Below, piece after piece: positions 35,301 to 46,800 of a stretch of DNA of 64,000 nucleotides. Source of the DNA: Saxidomus purpurata (taxonomy: Eukaryota; Mollusca; Bivalvia; Venerida; Veneridae); the NCBI GenBank assembly GCA_022818135.1, contig JAFMSR010000005.1, forward strand, positions 33,915,372-33,979,371, read 5' to 3'. How positions within the stretch are numbered: the first letter of the stretch is position 1; every line of letters begins with the position of its first letter. The notes beneath the pieces were generated by a model that saw nothing but the letters and a program-made list of their open reading frames with translations, was not told the DNA's origin and made no database searches. The translations under genes and the position numbers were made by a program.

Positions 35301-37273
35301 TAAATGATTTGATGTCTTCGTAACAGCGCCAAAACAAATTTACACATCAATTGTCGGGTGTCCATGCGATCACGCATCTGTGTTGTGATAAATTATCGGA
35401 AACCTTTTGCGTTTTGATTGGATGAGAGTGCATAACGGGCAACGCCTTCAAATTTATCATCTGTCAAACGGTGTATTGTAGATCGCGATGATTAGTGAAC
35501 CTCGTTTCCTCAAAGTTTTATGCAAAGCGTGAAATTGTCGTCGGTTTATCAGCATTCTTTTCAAAAACGGTGGGTAAAAAGATATGCGGATTTAAGCGTT
35601 TCTGTGAACCATTACTACGGGAATAGTAAACTTATGTTCAAACAAGAGCTGTCAGTAGGACAGCGCGCTCGACTTTTTTAGTGCTTGCCAATAAAACAGA
35701 ACTTTGACAGTTAAGGGCACACAAGACTTTGACTAGGAATTTCTAATTACAAATCAAGAAACATTTTCACAGAGTTATCTTCTCTTGCTTACAGATAGGT
35801 CTCATGATGGTACAATAGTACTCCAACTTTCAAAGTAATATCTCAAATGGTTAAGTCAACAAGTGGACAAGAATGAAAATTTTAACTGAGTTTCTAAGTC
35901 AAAAAGGGCCATAATTCAAATAAAATCCTTCACAGAATTACTTTCTCCTGTCCATGTTTTGGGATCATGATGGTTTACAAGTATTCCAACTTTCAAATTA
36001 ATATCTCAAACAGTTAAGTCGAAAAGTGGACTGGTACGAATAACTTAACCAAGATTCTAAGTCGATAAAGGGGCTTAATTTTTAAAACAAATCCCTGACA
36101 GAGTTATCTTCTCTTGCCTACAGATGGGGGTAATGATGTTAACAAGCATTCAAAGTTTCAAAGCAATATCTCAAAAGGTTAAGTCAATAAGTGGGTTTTA
36201 CCCATATTCAAGTAAAAAAGGGGCATAATTCTGTCAAAAATCTTGACAGAGTTATGTACTCTTGTCTGTTGTTGTAGGTCATGATGGTAAACAAGTATGG
36301 TTAGTTTCAAAGCAATACCTCCAATGGTTTTGAAATAAAGTGAGGTGGTACGAAAAACTTAACCAAGCTCAATACACTTTCTAAGTCAAAAAAGGGCCAT
36401 AATTCTGTCAAAAACCTTGACAGAGTTATGTACTCTTGTCTGTAGATGGAGGTTATGATGGTAAACAAGTATGGTAAGTTTCAAAGCCATACCTCTAATA
36501 CTTTTGAAATAAAGTGGGGTGGTATGAAAAACTTAACCAAGGTGTGACACCAACGTCGACGCCGGGGCAAGTAGGATAGCTCCCCTTTTCTTTGAAAAGT
36601 CGAGCTAAAAAGGCGTATTTTAGTGTAAATTCACAAAAAAATGTCAAATACGTCAATAGAAATGTATGATTTCCTGCTAAAAAATATCTCCCGGCGAGTC
36701 GTCCAAAAACCCGGCGATTTTGCCCAAAAAAAAACGGCATTAACTCAATCCTTTGTGGCATGTATGACTATTATCCTTATAATTACATAATAATTATCCT
36801 TGGTATCATTATTGCAATTACTATTATTTATTATTATTGATATAATTTTAAATAAATGAGTGACTTAATGTCAATGTCAAACTACATGTATATGGTAGTG
36901 TGATAATTAATTTCATTGCATACAACCTGTGAAAACATGCTTGATACTGAAATATGCTTTCTGATAGAACAATGACCAACACTAATTTAATGTTGTAGGG
37001 TAACCCCGTTTATTCTCCCTGTCAATGGGTTGACTAATTTTAATATCCATTAGGTCAAAATATAAATTGAAACTGTGACTATTAATACTCAGTTTTATGA
37101 TCCCTGCCCTAAATTATTTCTTTGTGGTAGTAATTATAAAAGCTATCTATACCTCCATATTTATCACAGCAGCTCTGCAACAATTTGAAGACATCATTAG
37201 CATTCAGAATGCCTCTTGACATGAAGGACTGCAGGAACATACGATGTGCATTTCTGTATGATGCTGCTGCCAT
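29242..37273 (-). CDS. NSMCE1: NSMCE1: SMC5/6 complex non-SMC element 1, RING-type E3 subunit
   Basis: NSE1 is the RING-variant subunit of the SMC5/6 complex and works with NSE3 and NSE4 in DNA repair. Seven coding exons in transcript order are 37273-37153, 34708-34581, 33979-33902, 33021-32878, 31632-31516, 30100-29992 and 29363-29242. They join in one frame to 272 residues and a TGA at 29244-29242; the human protein is 266. Residues 1-186 match the paired winged-helix part (HRMFLQSFMSRGIL, LRFVHSINDMIRVFGMEI, ENELQFFKKL, ILELEQYI). Residues 187-227 form the C4HC3 RING variant: CNMC, then CSNC, H, C, and CPVC. The tail is Ser/Thr-rich and ends in the basic SRKRKGR. A splice acceptor lies just before the ATG (TACTGTTGCAG, exon from about 37290), so a non-coding 5' exon probably lies at higher coordinates. 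Confidence 0.95.
29992..30100 (-). CDS. NSMCE1: NSMCE1 exon 6, RING
   Basis: Encodes GESCSNCEIKLHNHCAYKFF and DKKCPVCSHQW. It carries the remaining zinc ligands (C, C, H, C, C, C) and the conserved W after the last CxxC. The donor is GTAAGT. Confidence 0.95.
30155..30253 (-). mobile_element. Helentron-like A right-end fragment
   Basis: ACAAGAGCTGTCAATAAGAC is the inverse of the A-family 3' hairpin and tail. The left end is absent; the pogo-like element begins immediately after. Confidence 0.6.
30256..31075. mobile_element. Pogo/Tc1-mariner-like TIR element, 820 bp
   Basis: TA flanks both sides (30254-30255 and 31076-31077). The ends are CAGTCCACATCCGTTATC and the inverse of GATAACGAGAGTCGACTG, with more ATCTCGA boxes inside each end. 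The middle has a direct repeat of CCCGGTAACCAAC. No intact transposase is visible. It lies in NSMCE1 intron 5. Confidence 0.75.
31167..31362 (+). repeat. 24-bp minisatellite, 8 copies
   Basis: AATTTGCAAGCAAACTAAGA plus TAGY is the 24-bp unit. It lies in NSMCE1 intron 5. The 24-bp period keeps frames open on the minus strand (CLQIAILV), which is not coding evidence. Confidence 0.95.
31516..31632 (-). CDS. NSMCE1: NSMCE1 exon 5, start of RING
   Basis: Encodes GTRGILELEQYILEMFESAV and then RCNMCKKLCIQ. CNMC supplies the first zinc ligands of the RING variant. The donor is GTATAA. Confidence 0.94.
31831..32053 (-). repeat. tRNA-derived SINE, family S, copy 1
   Basis: The inverse box B-like CTAGAACCCATGACC is followed to the left by CCAACTTTCTCACATAA and TGGGAAGAACCAGTACTAGA, a body shared with 33568-33802 and 47093-47285. 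It lies in NSMCE1 intron 4, in the sense direction of the gene. Confidence 0.75.
32070..32765 (+). repeat. 30-bp minisatellite, about 23 copies
   Basis: CACTGTCTGAACACATAGTT plus CAACTAACTA is the 30-bp unit. The left half mostly has ACACATAG, the right half ACATGTAG, so sub-blocks have spread locally. It lies in NSMCE1 intron 4. Both strands stay open with 10-residue periods (LSEHIVQLTT on the plus strand). Confidence 0.97.
32878..33021 (-). CDS. NSMCE1: NSMCE1 exon 4
   Basis: Forty-eight codons in phase 0, encoding MAAVNIADSLTKKMTKHDAE and YLLDRLTRDKWIRK, which is part of the second winged helix. The donor GTTCCA is weak, but phase and homology both support it. Confidence 0.92.
33446..33560 (+). 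repeat. Dispersed repeat fragment
   Basis: GAATAGGAAACAGTGCAGAT, CATGATC and GCAGGCTGGTCAT resemble pieces at 25318-25440 and 48840-48905. It lies in NSMCE1 intron 3. Confidence 0.5.
33568..33802 (-). repeat. tRNA-derived SINE, family S, copy 2
   Basis: Read on the minus strand it begins CTTGGTCTAGCGGTTGTAG (box A-like), then GGGTTCGAGCCCTG (box B), then the S body with TAGTACTGGTTCTTCCCAGG. It lies in NSMCE1 intron 3. Confidence 0.85.
33902..33979 (-). CDS. NSMCE1: NSMCE1 exon 3
   Basis: Twenty-six codons in phase 0, encoding VNTNETSITLLASAYTENEL and QFFKKL. It aligns to the conserved FAENELDLF region of human NSE1. Confidence 0.93.
34581..34708 (-). CDS. NSMCE1: NSMCE1 exon 2
   Basis: Encodes DVIDDRRQQLLRFVHSINDM and IRVFGMEIRKVVDELDGSSH, matching the segment of NSE1 that follows the first winged helix. 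The acceptor is CTAAATTTAG and the donor GTAAGA. Confidence 0.93.
34845..34893 (+). repeat. ATT/ATC microsatellite
   Basis: An imperfect run of TTATTACTATTATCATAAT in NSMCE1 intron 1, close to the end of dispersed repeat copy 2. Confidence 0.7.
34925..35560 (+). repeat. Dispersed repeat copy 2 (uninterrupted)
   Basis: Inverse homologue of 11585-13255 lacking the 1.06-kb MITE. It lies in NSMCE1 intron 1. It contains GATTGGATGAGAGTGC, facing the ACCAATCAG of copy 1. Function unknown. Confidence 0.8.
35642..36606 (-). mobile_element. Helentron-like element A, full length, 965 bp
   Basis: On the minus strand it starts AGCTCGACTTTTCAAAG (36606), then CCCCGGCGTCGACGTTGG, core repeats of about 170 bp (CTAAGTCAAAAAAGGGCCAT on the plus strand), and ends GTCGAGCGCGCTGTCC TACT GACAGCTCTTGTT at 35642. 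The hairpin CTGTC/GACAG sits 10 bases from the end. It lies in NSMCE1 intron 1. Confidence 0.85.
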
Positions 37274-37290
37274 TTCTCTTCAGGCTGAAA
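37153..37290 (-). CDS. NSMCE1: NSMCE1 exon with start codon
   Basis: The ATG is at 37273-37271 in the context AGAGAAATGG. It encodes MAAASYRNAHRMFLQSFMSR and then LQSCCDKYG, ending with one spare base before donor GTATAG. About 17 bases of 5' UTR precede the ATG after a likely acceptor at 37291-37292; a second possible acceptor lies six bases further in. Confidence 0.9.
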
Positions 37291-37633
37291 CTGCAACAGT
37301 ACAAAACACTATGGTCATCATAATACCTTCTAAATGATACAATATTATCAAAGTTAAAAGTTTGTATACTGTGGAGTTACATGGGTCATATGGTCCAGAA
37401 GTTTTAACTCTATCACTCCCAATGCCCTATCCCCATGAAAGTTACATGTATACGAAATGAAGCAAAGATTTCTTCAACCATTATGAGAAATGTTTTACAA
37501 GATGTTGAAACAAAATATGAAATACAGATCAATGTTTAGCTGTAGTTTAATTCAATTCCACCTTTTCAATTTTTCACAAAACTATCCATTGTGCAAGTTT
37601 GTTGTCAATATTGAATTTAAGACATAATGATAT

Positions 37634-38462
37634 CAGGGATCACGTTTGAGGGCGACGTGGGCGAAATAGTCGCCGTAACCCCGGCCATTTCGCCGTGATC
37701 GCATAAAAAAGCGAAAACAAAGTCGCTCTATATTTCGTTAACAATGACAATGTTTTGAGTGTCAATCTCAATACTGCAGCCACCTGCTCCGTTTGTTACA
37801 TCAGCTTTCATTGGTCAATAAAAAACGGTAAGCCAATCAAAATCGCGAGACAGTATAGCGATGTAAAGGTTGACATGTGCGTTTTGACATGTGTAATGTT
37901 TATTGTCAATTTAATAGTTGAGTAAACAGCGATTATTAAACGGATTAGCATTGATTGGTAACAATAAGGACCAATTACACATGTTTACAAATAAACTGGC
38001 CGTAAAGATGCCAGTTAGTTCTTTGATCGTATTGACACACTTTATTTATGTAAACAGTATCGGACACTGCTTGTTTAGTTGTTGACCGTTTGCTGCTGCA
38101 TTTTTTCTCGGTAATCAATTCATTAATCGGCGATTAAAATCAGTAGGAAAAAGAGTTTTAATAAAATATTTTATGCAATCACATCGCATTTCACTGTAAA
38201 AATGTTAAAAGCTCCAAGGAACCCACAGAACATAATAAAATCACTCAAGAATGTTTATTAATGAGAAAGAATTTTTTATGAATAAAAAAAGTTTGTTTGA
38301 TGCAGTTGTTTTAGTATGACAAGGGTATACACATGTACTGATTTTACATTTAATGTTGTCAACGCGTTGTACAAACTTCTCCCTGTTCTGAAAAACTTCT
38401 CCCTAATGTCTCTGGAGGGAGAAGTCACTTCTCCCTATGAGCCTGGGCTAGCGTGATCCCTG
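37634..38462. mobile_element. hAT-like non-autonomous element
   Basis: Exact 11-bp TIRs CAGGGATCACG / CGTGATCCCTG are flanked by GATAT at 37629-37633 and 38463-38467. The interior has GGGCGACGTGGGCGAA at the left and repeated ACTTCTCCCT at the right. There is no transposase frame. Confidence 0.75.
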
Positions 38463-38469
38463 GATATAG

Positions 38470-39280
38470 TCATTGAAGGGGAAAAAAATGTTGATTCTGC
38501 CATAACTGTAGCATTCAGCCATCTAAATGGTTGTTTAAAACAGGCAGCTGTCATATACAGATGTATTTTAAATAAATATAACCAATGGACCCCATTGGAA
38601 ATAAGTCGTGATGACTTTCATGGGCTTTCCAGGCATAAAGTCTAGTCAATACTTACAGTCTACAGAGTGGTTTCCAAATAATAATGAGGAATCTAGTAAA
38701 TGAAATTGGGACATTGGCCTCTTGTGACAGGTGGCGGTTTATTCAAGTGACGAAAAACACAGATTCAACTGTTTGTCATTATCACAAATTTCACAGCAGT
38801 TATACACTCAAACATATTGAAGTGTTGGAAGTGAAAGAAAAACTGACAAGACAGGTGCAAGAAATTACCAATACTGTGATAGTTTCTATGGATATACTCA
38901 TTTCGTTAATAATTTCATAAATAATTTAGTTAGGACTTTAATAAGACTGTTATTCCATTTAATCATAAGCTAAGCTTACTTGTAATGTGACTGTTAGAAT
39001 ACAGGAATAATGATGCCAAATTGCTTTTGGCTTTGCCTATCCGAAATACTACATTTCATTGAACTTCAGTCTGGAGCACATATTTTACGTATAGATGATA
39101 TTGGTGTTTATCATACCATTCAAGAAAATACTGAAGAAAAAAGTAATTAATGCGCCTGTTTCTGCTAATTTGTCGGATTCTTTATTTCCTTGTTTTGTTG
39201 AAATTTATTTTTTCCGCCAACAATCGCCCGACCGACTCTGACTTATTTTCAAAAGTCTATACCATACTGTAACATCAACA
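38470..39280. other. Intergenic, no gene seen
   Basis: A strong donor-like GTAAGTATT is on the minus strand at 38656-38648 and could end a non-coding first exon of NSMCE1; there is no independent support. Nothing else was recognised. Confidence 0.3.
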
Positions 39281-39284
39281 CATA

Positions 39285-39544
39285 GGGCTTTTTCGGAAAT
39301 GTTACTCGAACTCGAGTAACCTTTGCGCACGCTCTTAATCTCTGATCTACCGACCCATGTAACTCCTAGTTGCCCACGAGTTGACCAGAATACATGGGCA
39401 TTTTGGAATAAGTTACTCGGGTTACTCGAGTAAGAACAGAATGTACTGGTCAACTCGTGGGCAACTGGGGGTTACATGGGTTGGGTAGATTAGAGATTAA
39501 GCGCATACGCAAAGCTTACTCGAGTAACATTTCCGAAAAAGCCC
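39285..39544. mobile_element. Foldback MITE with ~100-bp arms
   Basis: Arms at 39285-39388 and 39446-39544 start GGGCTTTTTCGGAAATGTTA and are near-identical inverses, with a loop of 57 bp. ATA flanks both ends (39282-39284, 39545-39547), a 3-bp target duplication as in Harbinger-type elements. Confidence 0.85.
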
Positions 39545-39575
39545 ATACGGACCGTATGGAGCGAGTACTGTATCT

Positions 39576-39607
<32 letters not shown>
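39576..39607 (+). repeat. (GATA)n microsatellite
   Basis: Seven GATA units in an uninterrupted run. Confidence 0.95.
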
Positions 39608-40880
39608 GTCAGCATTTTAAAGTAACCTAGGGTCTGAATAACCAAAGGAAAAAAACGCCATTAACATTTACATTTTGCTTAGTGCTTTGTGATCAAAGAA
39701 GATGCTCATAAAAAAGAGAATCATGCTGGCTCACCTGAATTATTTTGATAACAGCACCTACAAACACAGCAGGCCTACACGGTCAATTGAAGACATCAAG
39801 CCAATACTTTCTGAGACGTTTTTATTTCTATATGCATAAAACGATAATTGTTCCTCCCACCAAGTTTTAAGTGAATCGCCATCTCTTTCTACAATGCAAA
39901 AAGAGAGCAATTTAGTGATCATTCATTGATGATATTTTCATGTTGACAAAACATTACAAACTTGACACAACAGTAAAACAAGTTTCCAAGTTGTCCAAGT
40001 TTCGTGAACATTTGTTAAATTCGACCTCGAATCGTTCAAGTGATTCTCGATAATTTCATCGTATGGCATAGCTTTTAGTTTTAGTTTTAAATTGACTCTA
40101 TATAGGAAGAAGAGCACCCTGGCTAAGTTTCATAAATTGCGAGTCAAAATGCTAATTAACTTTGGAGTAACCACAATCAATTTCATTGACTTTATATTTC
40201 TTCGTATTTGGTTTGACCTAACAAGATACAAAACACGACTTAGATCTTCACACATTTCTGTAAACGTTGTCTTCACAGTTTCTATATGACTATTAATAAA
40301 GCTACTTAGTCTGTATGTTTCCACTTCATCATAAATTTCATTAAATAATTCCAACTTGGATCAACATGGTATCAGTACTATTCATTAGGTTTTTCTATGG
40401 TTAAACGCTGATGGAAACAATTATTTCCATATAATGGAGTTATGAACCCTAGTTTGATGACAAAGTGCCCCGCGAGTTACATTAGTGTTTAGTACCACCT
40501 GACACATATTTTAAGTCAGACCAGTAAGACTAAACATGTCCTTTGACGGGTCATTCAGTCATACAGGGAGCTAATGAGTACTGGTTGACATCTTTTTCTT
40601 TTAGTGAAACGACAAAAGACAGAAAACAAGGCCTGTCGCTATACAAGCAACATTCCCGATCAATGATTCATGAATTGCATCTTTTCATTTAGTGATAAAA
40701 TCTAATGATCAGAGACGTATCGAATTCTCTGGACTAATAACAACCTAGATTCAGCATATATAAATTGTGTTTCTAAAGGGAATAATGAATAGTTACCTAA
40801 AATTTTTAGAGTTAAATTTCATTTGAAAAAAGTATTTTTAAACATAGAATATGCAGAATCATTCCTTAGACCCTCGAATC
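39608..40880. other. Intergenic, no gene seen
   Basis: AT-rich DNA without recognised features upstream of the LINE pseudogene. Confidence 0.45.
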
Positions 40881-42850
40881 GCGGAGAAAGAAGCATACTA
40901 GTAATACTTTTGAAAGAGAAGTTATAAATACACATGTTCCATTAAAGAAGTGTATAGAAAGCATGCTCAGCTACCATATATGAATACAGAACTAAGGAAA
41001 TCACTTCACAGCAATAAAATGTTCTTTATTTTAAGTTTTAAGTCTCTAAAAAGTCTTGGGGAAAATACAGATAATGAATAAATTACGTTAATAAATTAAA
41101 TTAACATGTTTCCACATTAACTGTACTAGTGATTATAGCTCTAAAGATTTTTGGTCTACTTTTATTTGTCAAACGAATCAGTTAGTTACCATTCTAAAAT
41201 ATCTTTAAATGAAAAAAAAAACAGTATGTCATAAGAATGATATATATGCAGCTATTATTTTATGTAAATGTAGACAAATATATTGGAAAGCTTTGCTTTG
41301 AGCAGAATAAACACCCTATTTAACCAAAATCTGCTCAAAAGTTTTGCACTAGATTGTTTTCATTTCTCTCATGTTTATAAGTCTGAAGTTTCAAGTATTA
41401 TTCATAATTTTAATCCAAAACAACAGGTGTTGACAAAATTTCTGTTTAATTGTTGAAATTAGGATCGGAGTTACCGATCCCTTCTACACAAATTTTATAA
41501 TTAAATAACGTATTTTTCTAGAACGCCACAAGCAAGCACAAGTAACTCCTGTTATTAAGAAAAAATACCCTCTACGAAAATCAAAGTATAGACCTATAAG
41601 TATTTTGCCATGCCCATCAATCTTTGATTAGATTTAGCAGAACAGCTTTCAACATACATGCATTTTGATAAAATCTTCGATCAGTTTTTATGTGCATTCC
41701 AGGAAAAGTCATAGCTGCCAACCCACTTGTAGAGAATTTGAAATCAGTATGTTGGTGCAGTCTACGGCTTGTAACTGTCCTCTGCGTAATATTTTACCGT
41801 TTAATCTTATGGCACCTTTGATAACTCTGTTGATGTTTTAACATCTTACCTCTCAAATAGGAAACAACAGATCAAAATTGGTAACAATATTAGCGCATGG
41901 ACCGACATAGTTAAGGGTGTATCTCATTGCTCGATCCCTTGGCTGCTACTTTTAATGTATACATTAATGATATGTTCTGCTTCATTCATGACGGATCGTT
42001 GTACAACTATCCAGAAAATACATTCTTTTCATTCACACATTTTGACGCAGTACTTACAGTTCTTCAATATGAAAGAATATTTTAATTGACTAGTTTACTT
42101 TTAATTTTATGCAGGATAATTCCGGCAATTTTCAGGCTATAGCCATAGGCAAAAAGATTGGTTAACGTAATCCTATTGATAGTACAAAGAATGCATGTAT
42201 ACATTGAATGTGAAGATGTAGTCAAATTGTTAGGGGCCAACTTAGTCTTAAACCAATTTTGATTTTCATATAAGAGATATATGCAGCAAGACAGCAGAGC
42301 AGTTACATAGTTACATATCTTCAAGAGAATCGGTAGGAATCTTTGCAGAGTAAGCAGATCTACTATTTTCAGTTCATTTATCCTGTCAAACTTTAGCTTC
42401 TGAACACTTACAAGGCTTTTTTCTCTTAAACTTGTAAAGGCATAATTGAAAAAAAGAAATCATGAGAGAGCTCTCCGTTTCGTATATGACGTTTACAGCA
42501 GTTCATATGACCAAATATTTGTTAAGGCAAAGTTACATAGACTGTATGTTAGAAGAACCAGAGTATAGTACGTACTTGAAGCGTTCAAAATCCTGATCAA
42601 AATTGTTCGTTCTGTCTTAGAATATCTAATATAGTTTCACGATACTGGTAATAATTTTAGATAAACCAACTTACTACAGTTTCCACAAGTGACTTACATC
42701 AAGGTATGGTAAAAAGGTTTCAGGTATGCTGCTTCGGTTCTTTGGAACTCACTTCCAGAGTATTTTAGTAAAACTTCAAATTTCAATCATTTCAAAAGCT
42801 TAATATCTCACTAGAATGCTCAAACTTCCAAATGCTATGCATTAAAAAAA
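40880..42850 (+). pseudogene. Decayed non-LTR retrotransposon (LINE) reverse transcriptase
   Basis: Broken across all three frames are, in order, VINTHVPLKKCIER, DFWST, TPVIKK and SKYRPISILP (RT motif 1), LTSYLSNRKQQIKIG, GVSHCSIPW (decayed G-PQGSILG), YINDMFCFIHDGSLYNY (YADD region changed to YPEN), FQAIAIGKK, KLLGANL, RALRFVYDVYSSSYDQ, and a terminal FKSLIS. The order matches CR1/Jockey-like LINEs from the endonuclease-RT linker to the 3' end. Many stops and frameshifts make it dead, and the active-site aspartates are lost. Confidence 0.85.
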
Positions 42851-42897
42851 AATTAAATCATTTAACTTAAGTAATAGTAACCATAACTGTACACATA

Positions 42898-43120
42898 ACT
42901 GCGGTGGTGTAGAAAGGGAGCGGTGGTGTAGAAAGGGAGCGCTGGTGTAGAGGTTAAGGTGTCTGCCGCTCATCCCGGAGGTTGCGGGTTCGAGCCCCAC
43001 CAAGGTCACGACCGTACCTCCTCATATGACACCAGTACTGGTTTTTTCAAGGAAGCGGACTCAAGAGTGACTCGATAAGCTACAAGCTTTCTTGACAATC
43101 GAGCTAAAATAAATTAGTAT
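42898..43120 (+). repeat. tRNA-derived SINE with duplicated box A region
   Basis: TGGTGTAGAGGTTAAGG (box A) and GCGGGTTCGAGCCCCACC (box B) are followed by CACCAGTACTGGTTTTTTC, echoing the central part of family S. The segment GCGGTGGTGTAGAAAGGGA occurs twice just before the head. Confidence 0.85.
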
Positions 43121-43732
43121 AAACTATAAACTAACTGCGGGGAGTGGGGTTGAGGCATCTATTTTGTCCGGTCTACTAGTAGATATATATATTGGTTTAC
43201 TTTCTACCTTCCCTTTGTTTCCACTTTGTGTTTTTTTGTTTTGTTTTTTGTTGCTGTTGTTTGCCCATTGCTTGAATGTATGTGTGTTTTACATGTTTTA
43301 ATCCATAAAAGTTTGTCTTATATGTCTCAAAAATTCATTGTGAAGAAGTTCCAAATCTAATTTGATGTAATAGTTGTTTTTGCCTTATCTTATTGGTCAC
43401 ACTTTTGGGTTTCTTTTCAAATATCAGCATCTGATTTGATTATTTTATACAGTTTAAGACCCATTGGTCAATATCAGCATAGCAGCTTTCACAAAGTTCT
43501 CAAAATATTCTTTTAATTTATGTATTTGTATTTCATGTATGCTGTGTTCTGTGCTTGTACTGTTTAGCTTCTGCTGTTCCTTTTAATTGCTGAGCACTAC
43601 TGCTTCTGTTGTTGCGCTGGCATTTTCGTCCTCCAGTGCATTCATTATATAATTGCGTGTCTGAAATTTAAGCTCGGTATACCACTGACGTCTGTCGCTG
43701 TCCGGTTTCAGTACGGCACTGTCCGAAACAAA
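43120..43732 (+). promoter_or_regulatory. DDX24 5' flank and probable promoter
   Basis: AT-rich DNA turns locally CpG-richer in the last 60 bases before the ATG. A CRE-like TGACGTCT is at 43686-43693. No clear TATA box is visible and the transcription start cannot be placed. Confidence 0.35.
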
Positions 43733-43885
43733 ATGGCTTCTTTTCACGTGAAAGCAAATACAGAATGGAAAACTGTGGATATTGAATCATCAGGGTTTTC
43801 ACAGAAAGACCTAGAGGGGTTAATTAGTTTACAAGAATTAACAGATTATGACATAGTTGATTCCACTGGCAAGAAACGTCAGAAA
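43733..43885 (+). CDS. DDX24: DDX24 exon 1
   Basis: Start-codon exon of 51 codons ending in phase 0 at donor GTACGA (43886). It encodes [17 protein letters not shown] and then [11 protein letters not shown], matching the conserved N-terminal block that precedes the basic linker in DDX24 proteins. Confidence 0.92.
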
Positions 43886-46800
43886 GTACGAGATATACCA
43901 TTTTATAATATGTTTTCGCGACTTAAATTGGAATTATAAAACTTTCTAATTGCACTACTAAGCCTTTACGTCACAAGAAACACAAAACTGTGCGCTCTTA
44001 ACAAAGAGATATGAATCTAAAATGCGTAGATCTTATGATCTGTGTATTCTTGCTTCGTATCAGCACCAGCAGCTAAGTGTAGCTAGGGTTCTTCTGGATT
44101 ATTACATCACATAATTCAGTAAAAGGTGAATGTTTGGTCTTGACCGCAGACTCGTATGCGAGTTTAAATTTATTTCAAATGAGAAAAAGCTTTTAACCAC
44201 ATCATATTATCAGAAATTCAATTCAATGATTATAAAAATGTGGTAGGCCATCATCGTCCTTTTTTTATTAGATATTTTTAGATTGAAAATGCAAAGAGAC
44301 CGGCAATGAAACCTGAAGAATCACCTTTCCCAAATGTAAATAGTTTACCATTACCAAAATGCAGACATCAGTAATCCTTTGCTGATGATCATTGATGGTA
44401 GGACCATGAGAATGTCTGACTGTCAAAAAGTGATATGTGCTCTTGATTCCAAAAATTTGGTACAATTAATTGTCCATCTTTTTCAAACTTAAGCAAATTC
44501 CTTTCAGCAAATGGTTTGACATAAAGATTTTACTACTTTCATTGTATGAATTCAGACATAATTGACTTGAGTTGATTGACTTAATTGTGTACCCTTTGAG
44601 TGGCTTTTGTTTAAAAGATGAATTATACATGTACAGCTGCTTCAGTTCATACAACCTGAGTTTGATTTTTATTTCAGGGAAGTAAAGTAAAATCAAAGAA
44701 AGATCATGATAAACAGGAGACAGATTCAAGCAATGACAACACTAAAACAAATAAAAAAGTGAAACAGAAAAGGACTGCTGAAGATGATCATGGAAGATTA
44801 AAAAAAGAACTAAATGTTCAAAAGAAAGATAAGAAAAGAAAAAAAGGTAAAGAGAAGAAGAAACCACTGAATAAGGCGATAGTAGAAGGGAGGTTTCAAA
44901 TTGTTGAGGATATAAATGGATTAATGGAGACAGAAAGTACAGAGACAACTAAGCAAAATAACAAGCAGAAATTGAAACAAAACAAAAGGAAGACAAATGA
45001 TGGTGAGTATACTACAGTATACGTCATGTGTAACAGTTTACATCACTGAAAAGCCCGGATCCCAGTTGTTTGAAATTTAAGGGTTATAACTTATATTTCT
45101 AGGTGTTGCCTATCTACAAAAAAAATCAATCAAAAGTTAATCAAGGGTCAGTTGAACAACCGGTTCAAGTTTCGAACAATAGGGTCCAGAAGTAAACTTT
45201 GTCTGCCCATCACTGTTTGCTTAAAAAATTGCATGACAATACATCTGCTCTGTGGGTGTTGAAAACCAGTTGCTCATCTGCTAGTATCTGTGGCAACACG
45301 ATACAGTGTCTTGTAGCAACCTGCAGGATCTGAAAATGGTGTTTTATCCTGCTCTGGGCAAAAAGAATTTTGTCGCCAGTCATTAATCCTTGAAAATCCT
45401 TTTGCTTCACTTTTTGCCTCTAATGGATACACTGTCATTCATCAACTTATACATCTATGCAATCTGGTCATATTTATTGCTAGTAGTTAATTTCAATTGA
45501 GCTTCCTCTCTGTGGTTTGCTTAAGACAGGTTTGACTGTAGTTAATTTCAGTTGAGCATCCATGTGAAAAACTATCTATGCTGACAAATCTGAAAGAAAG
45601 ACAAGCCATACTGTTCATAATGATTGGATAACATTGCCGCTTCATTGATGATTGAGAAAAATGTAATAGAGAAAACTTGTCTTGTATAAACTTTTTACAA
45701 ATGTGTTTATTTGATGTTTGGAAAGCCTAATTTTTATTTTTTAAATACAATGTAAATTGATTGACTCCTTGAGTCATATTACTTCATCACGATGTGCGGT
45801 AATTTTTCAGTTAATAATGTGTGATATGATTACGATATTGTGTTTTGTAACTATTTTCAGTTGCAGATGCTGAAACAGAAGTACCTGTGAAGAAGATTAA
45901 GGTGGAACCCTCAACTGAAGAAGAGGCTCCAAAACCACAGGGTAAACATGCTGAACATGTGGATAAATCATTGAAAGGTTTGTACATGCAGAAATTCAGA
46001 GATTTATTAATAAAACTGCGAAGATGTCACATCTATATTACCTCAAGTGGTTAAGTTTTTGGGGCCAATTTAAACCGAAATTCTAAGTCACTTGCTTTGG
46101 GACAGACGTTTATAGCATTTGTTAATGCAAGGAACATTGGATTTGTGATAAAACTATATACATGTACACTAAGATGTACATTAAGAAACTGAAAGTAATA
46201 AATAAGTTGTCACATATTCTGTTTGAAAAATGATCTGTAATGGTAAAGTTCACTTTTTCAGAATTTTTCAGATGTATATTTGTAGATATTAGATTAGTTG
46301 TTTCAACTAAAATTATAAATAAATGAAGGTAAGACTATTTAAAATGCTCGATTGTTACTAGTTATTCATGCACATAGTTCTTGCCGTATAAAACATAAAG
46401 TTATCTTTCAGGAATGGATGCATGGAAGGATTTGTTTGTGCCAGAAGAAGTCCTGTGGGCCCTTAAAGGTCAGGGATTTAGGGAGCCAACACCAATTCAG
46501 AGTCAGATTCTGCCATCAGCTATCAGGGATCAGATGGATATTGTTGGAGCTGCGGAGACAGTAAGTCACAATTGCTTTATTCTGTGAGAAACAATCGTTT
46601 TATAACTGTGTTTTTACATTTTAGTCAGTGTGAAGACAAATGTTATGAGTGTTAGACAAAGCTGTAATAACAAGTGCCATATTGTTACATGTACTTTGGT
46701 TATGTTTGATGGATAAGTGAACTTTATGGATTCAGATCAGACTCCTCAAATGTATAGGCTGAGCTAAATTCATATGGTTGCAAATGCCTGATGTTGGTGT

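Noticed and set aside
42940..43015. tRNA gene
   Set aside because: Box A and B are present, but the acceptor stem does not pair and a SINE body follows; the same holds at 33.7 and 60.4 kb.
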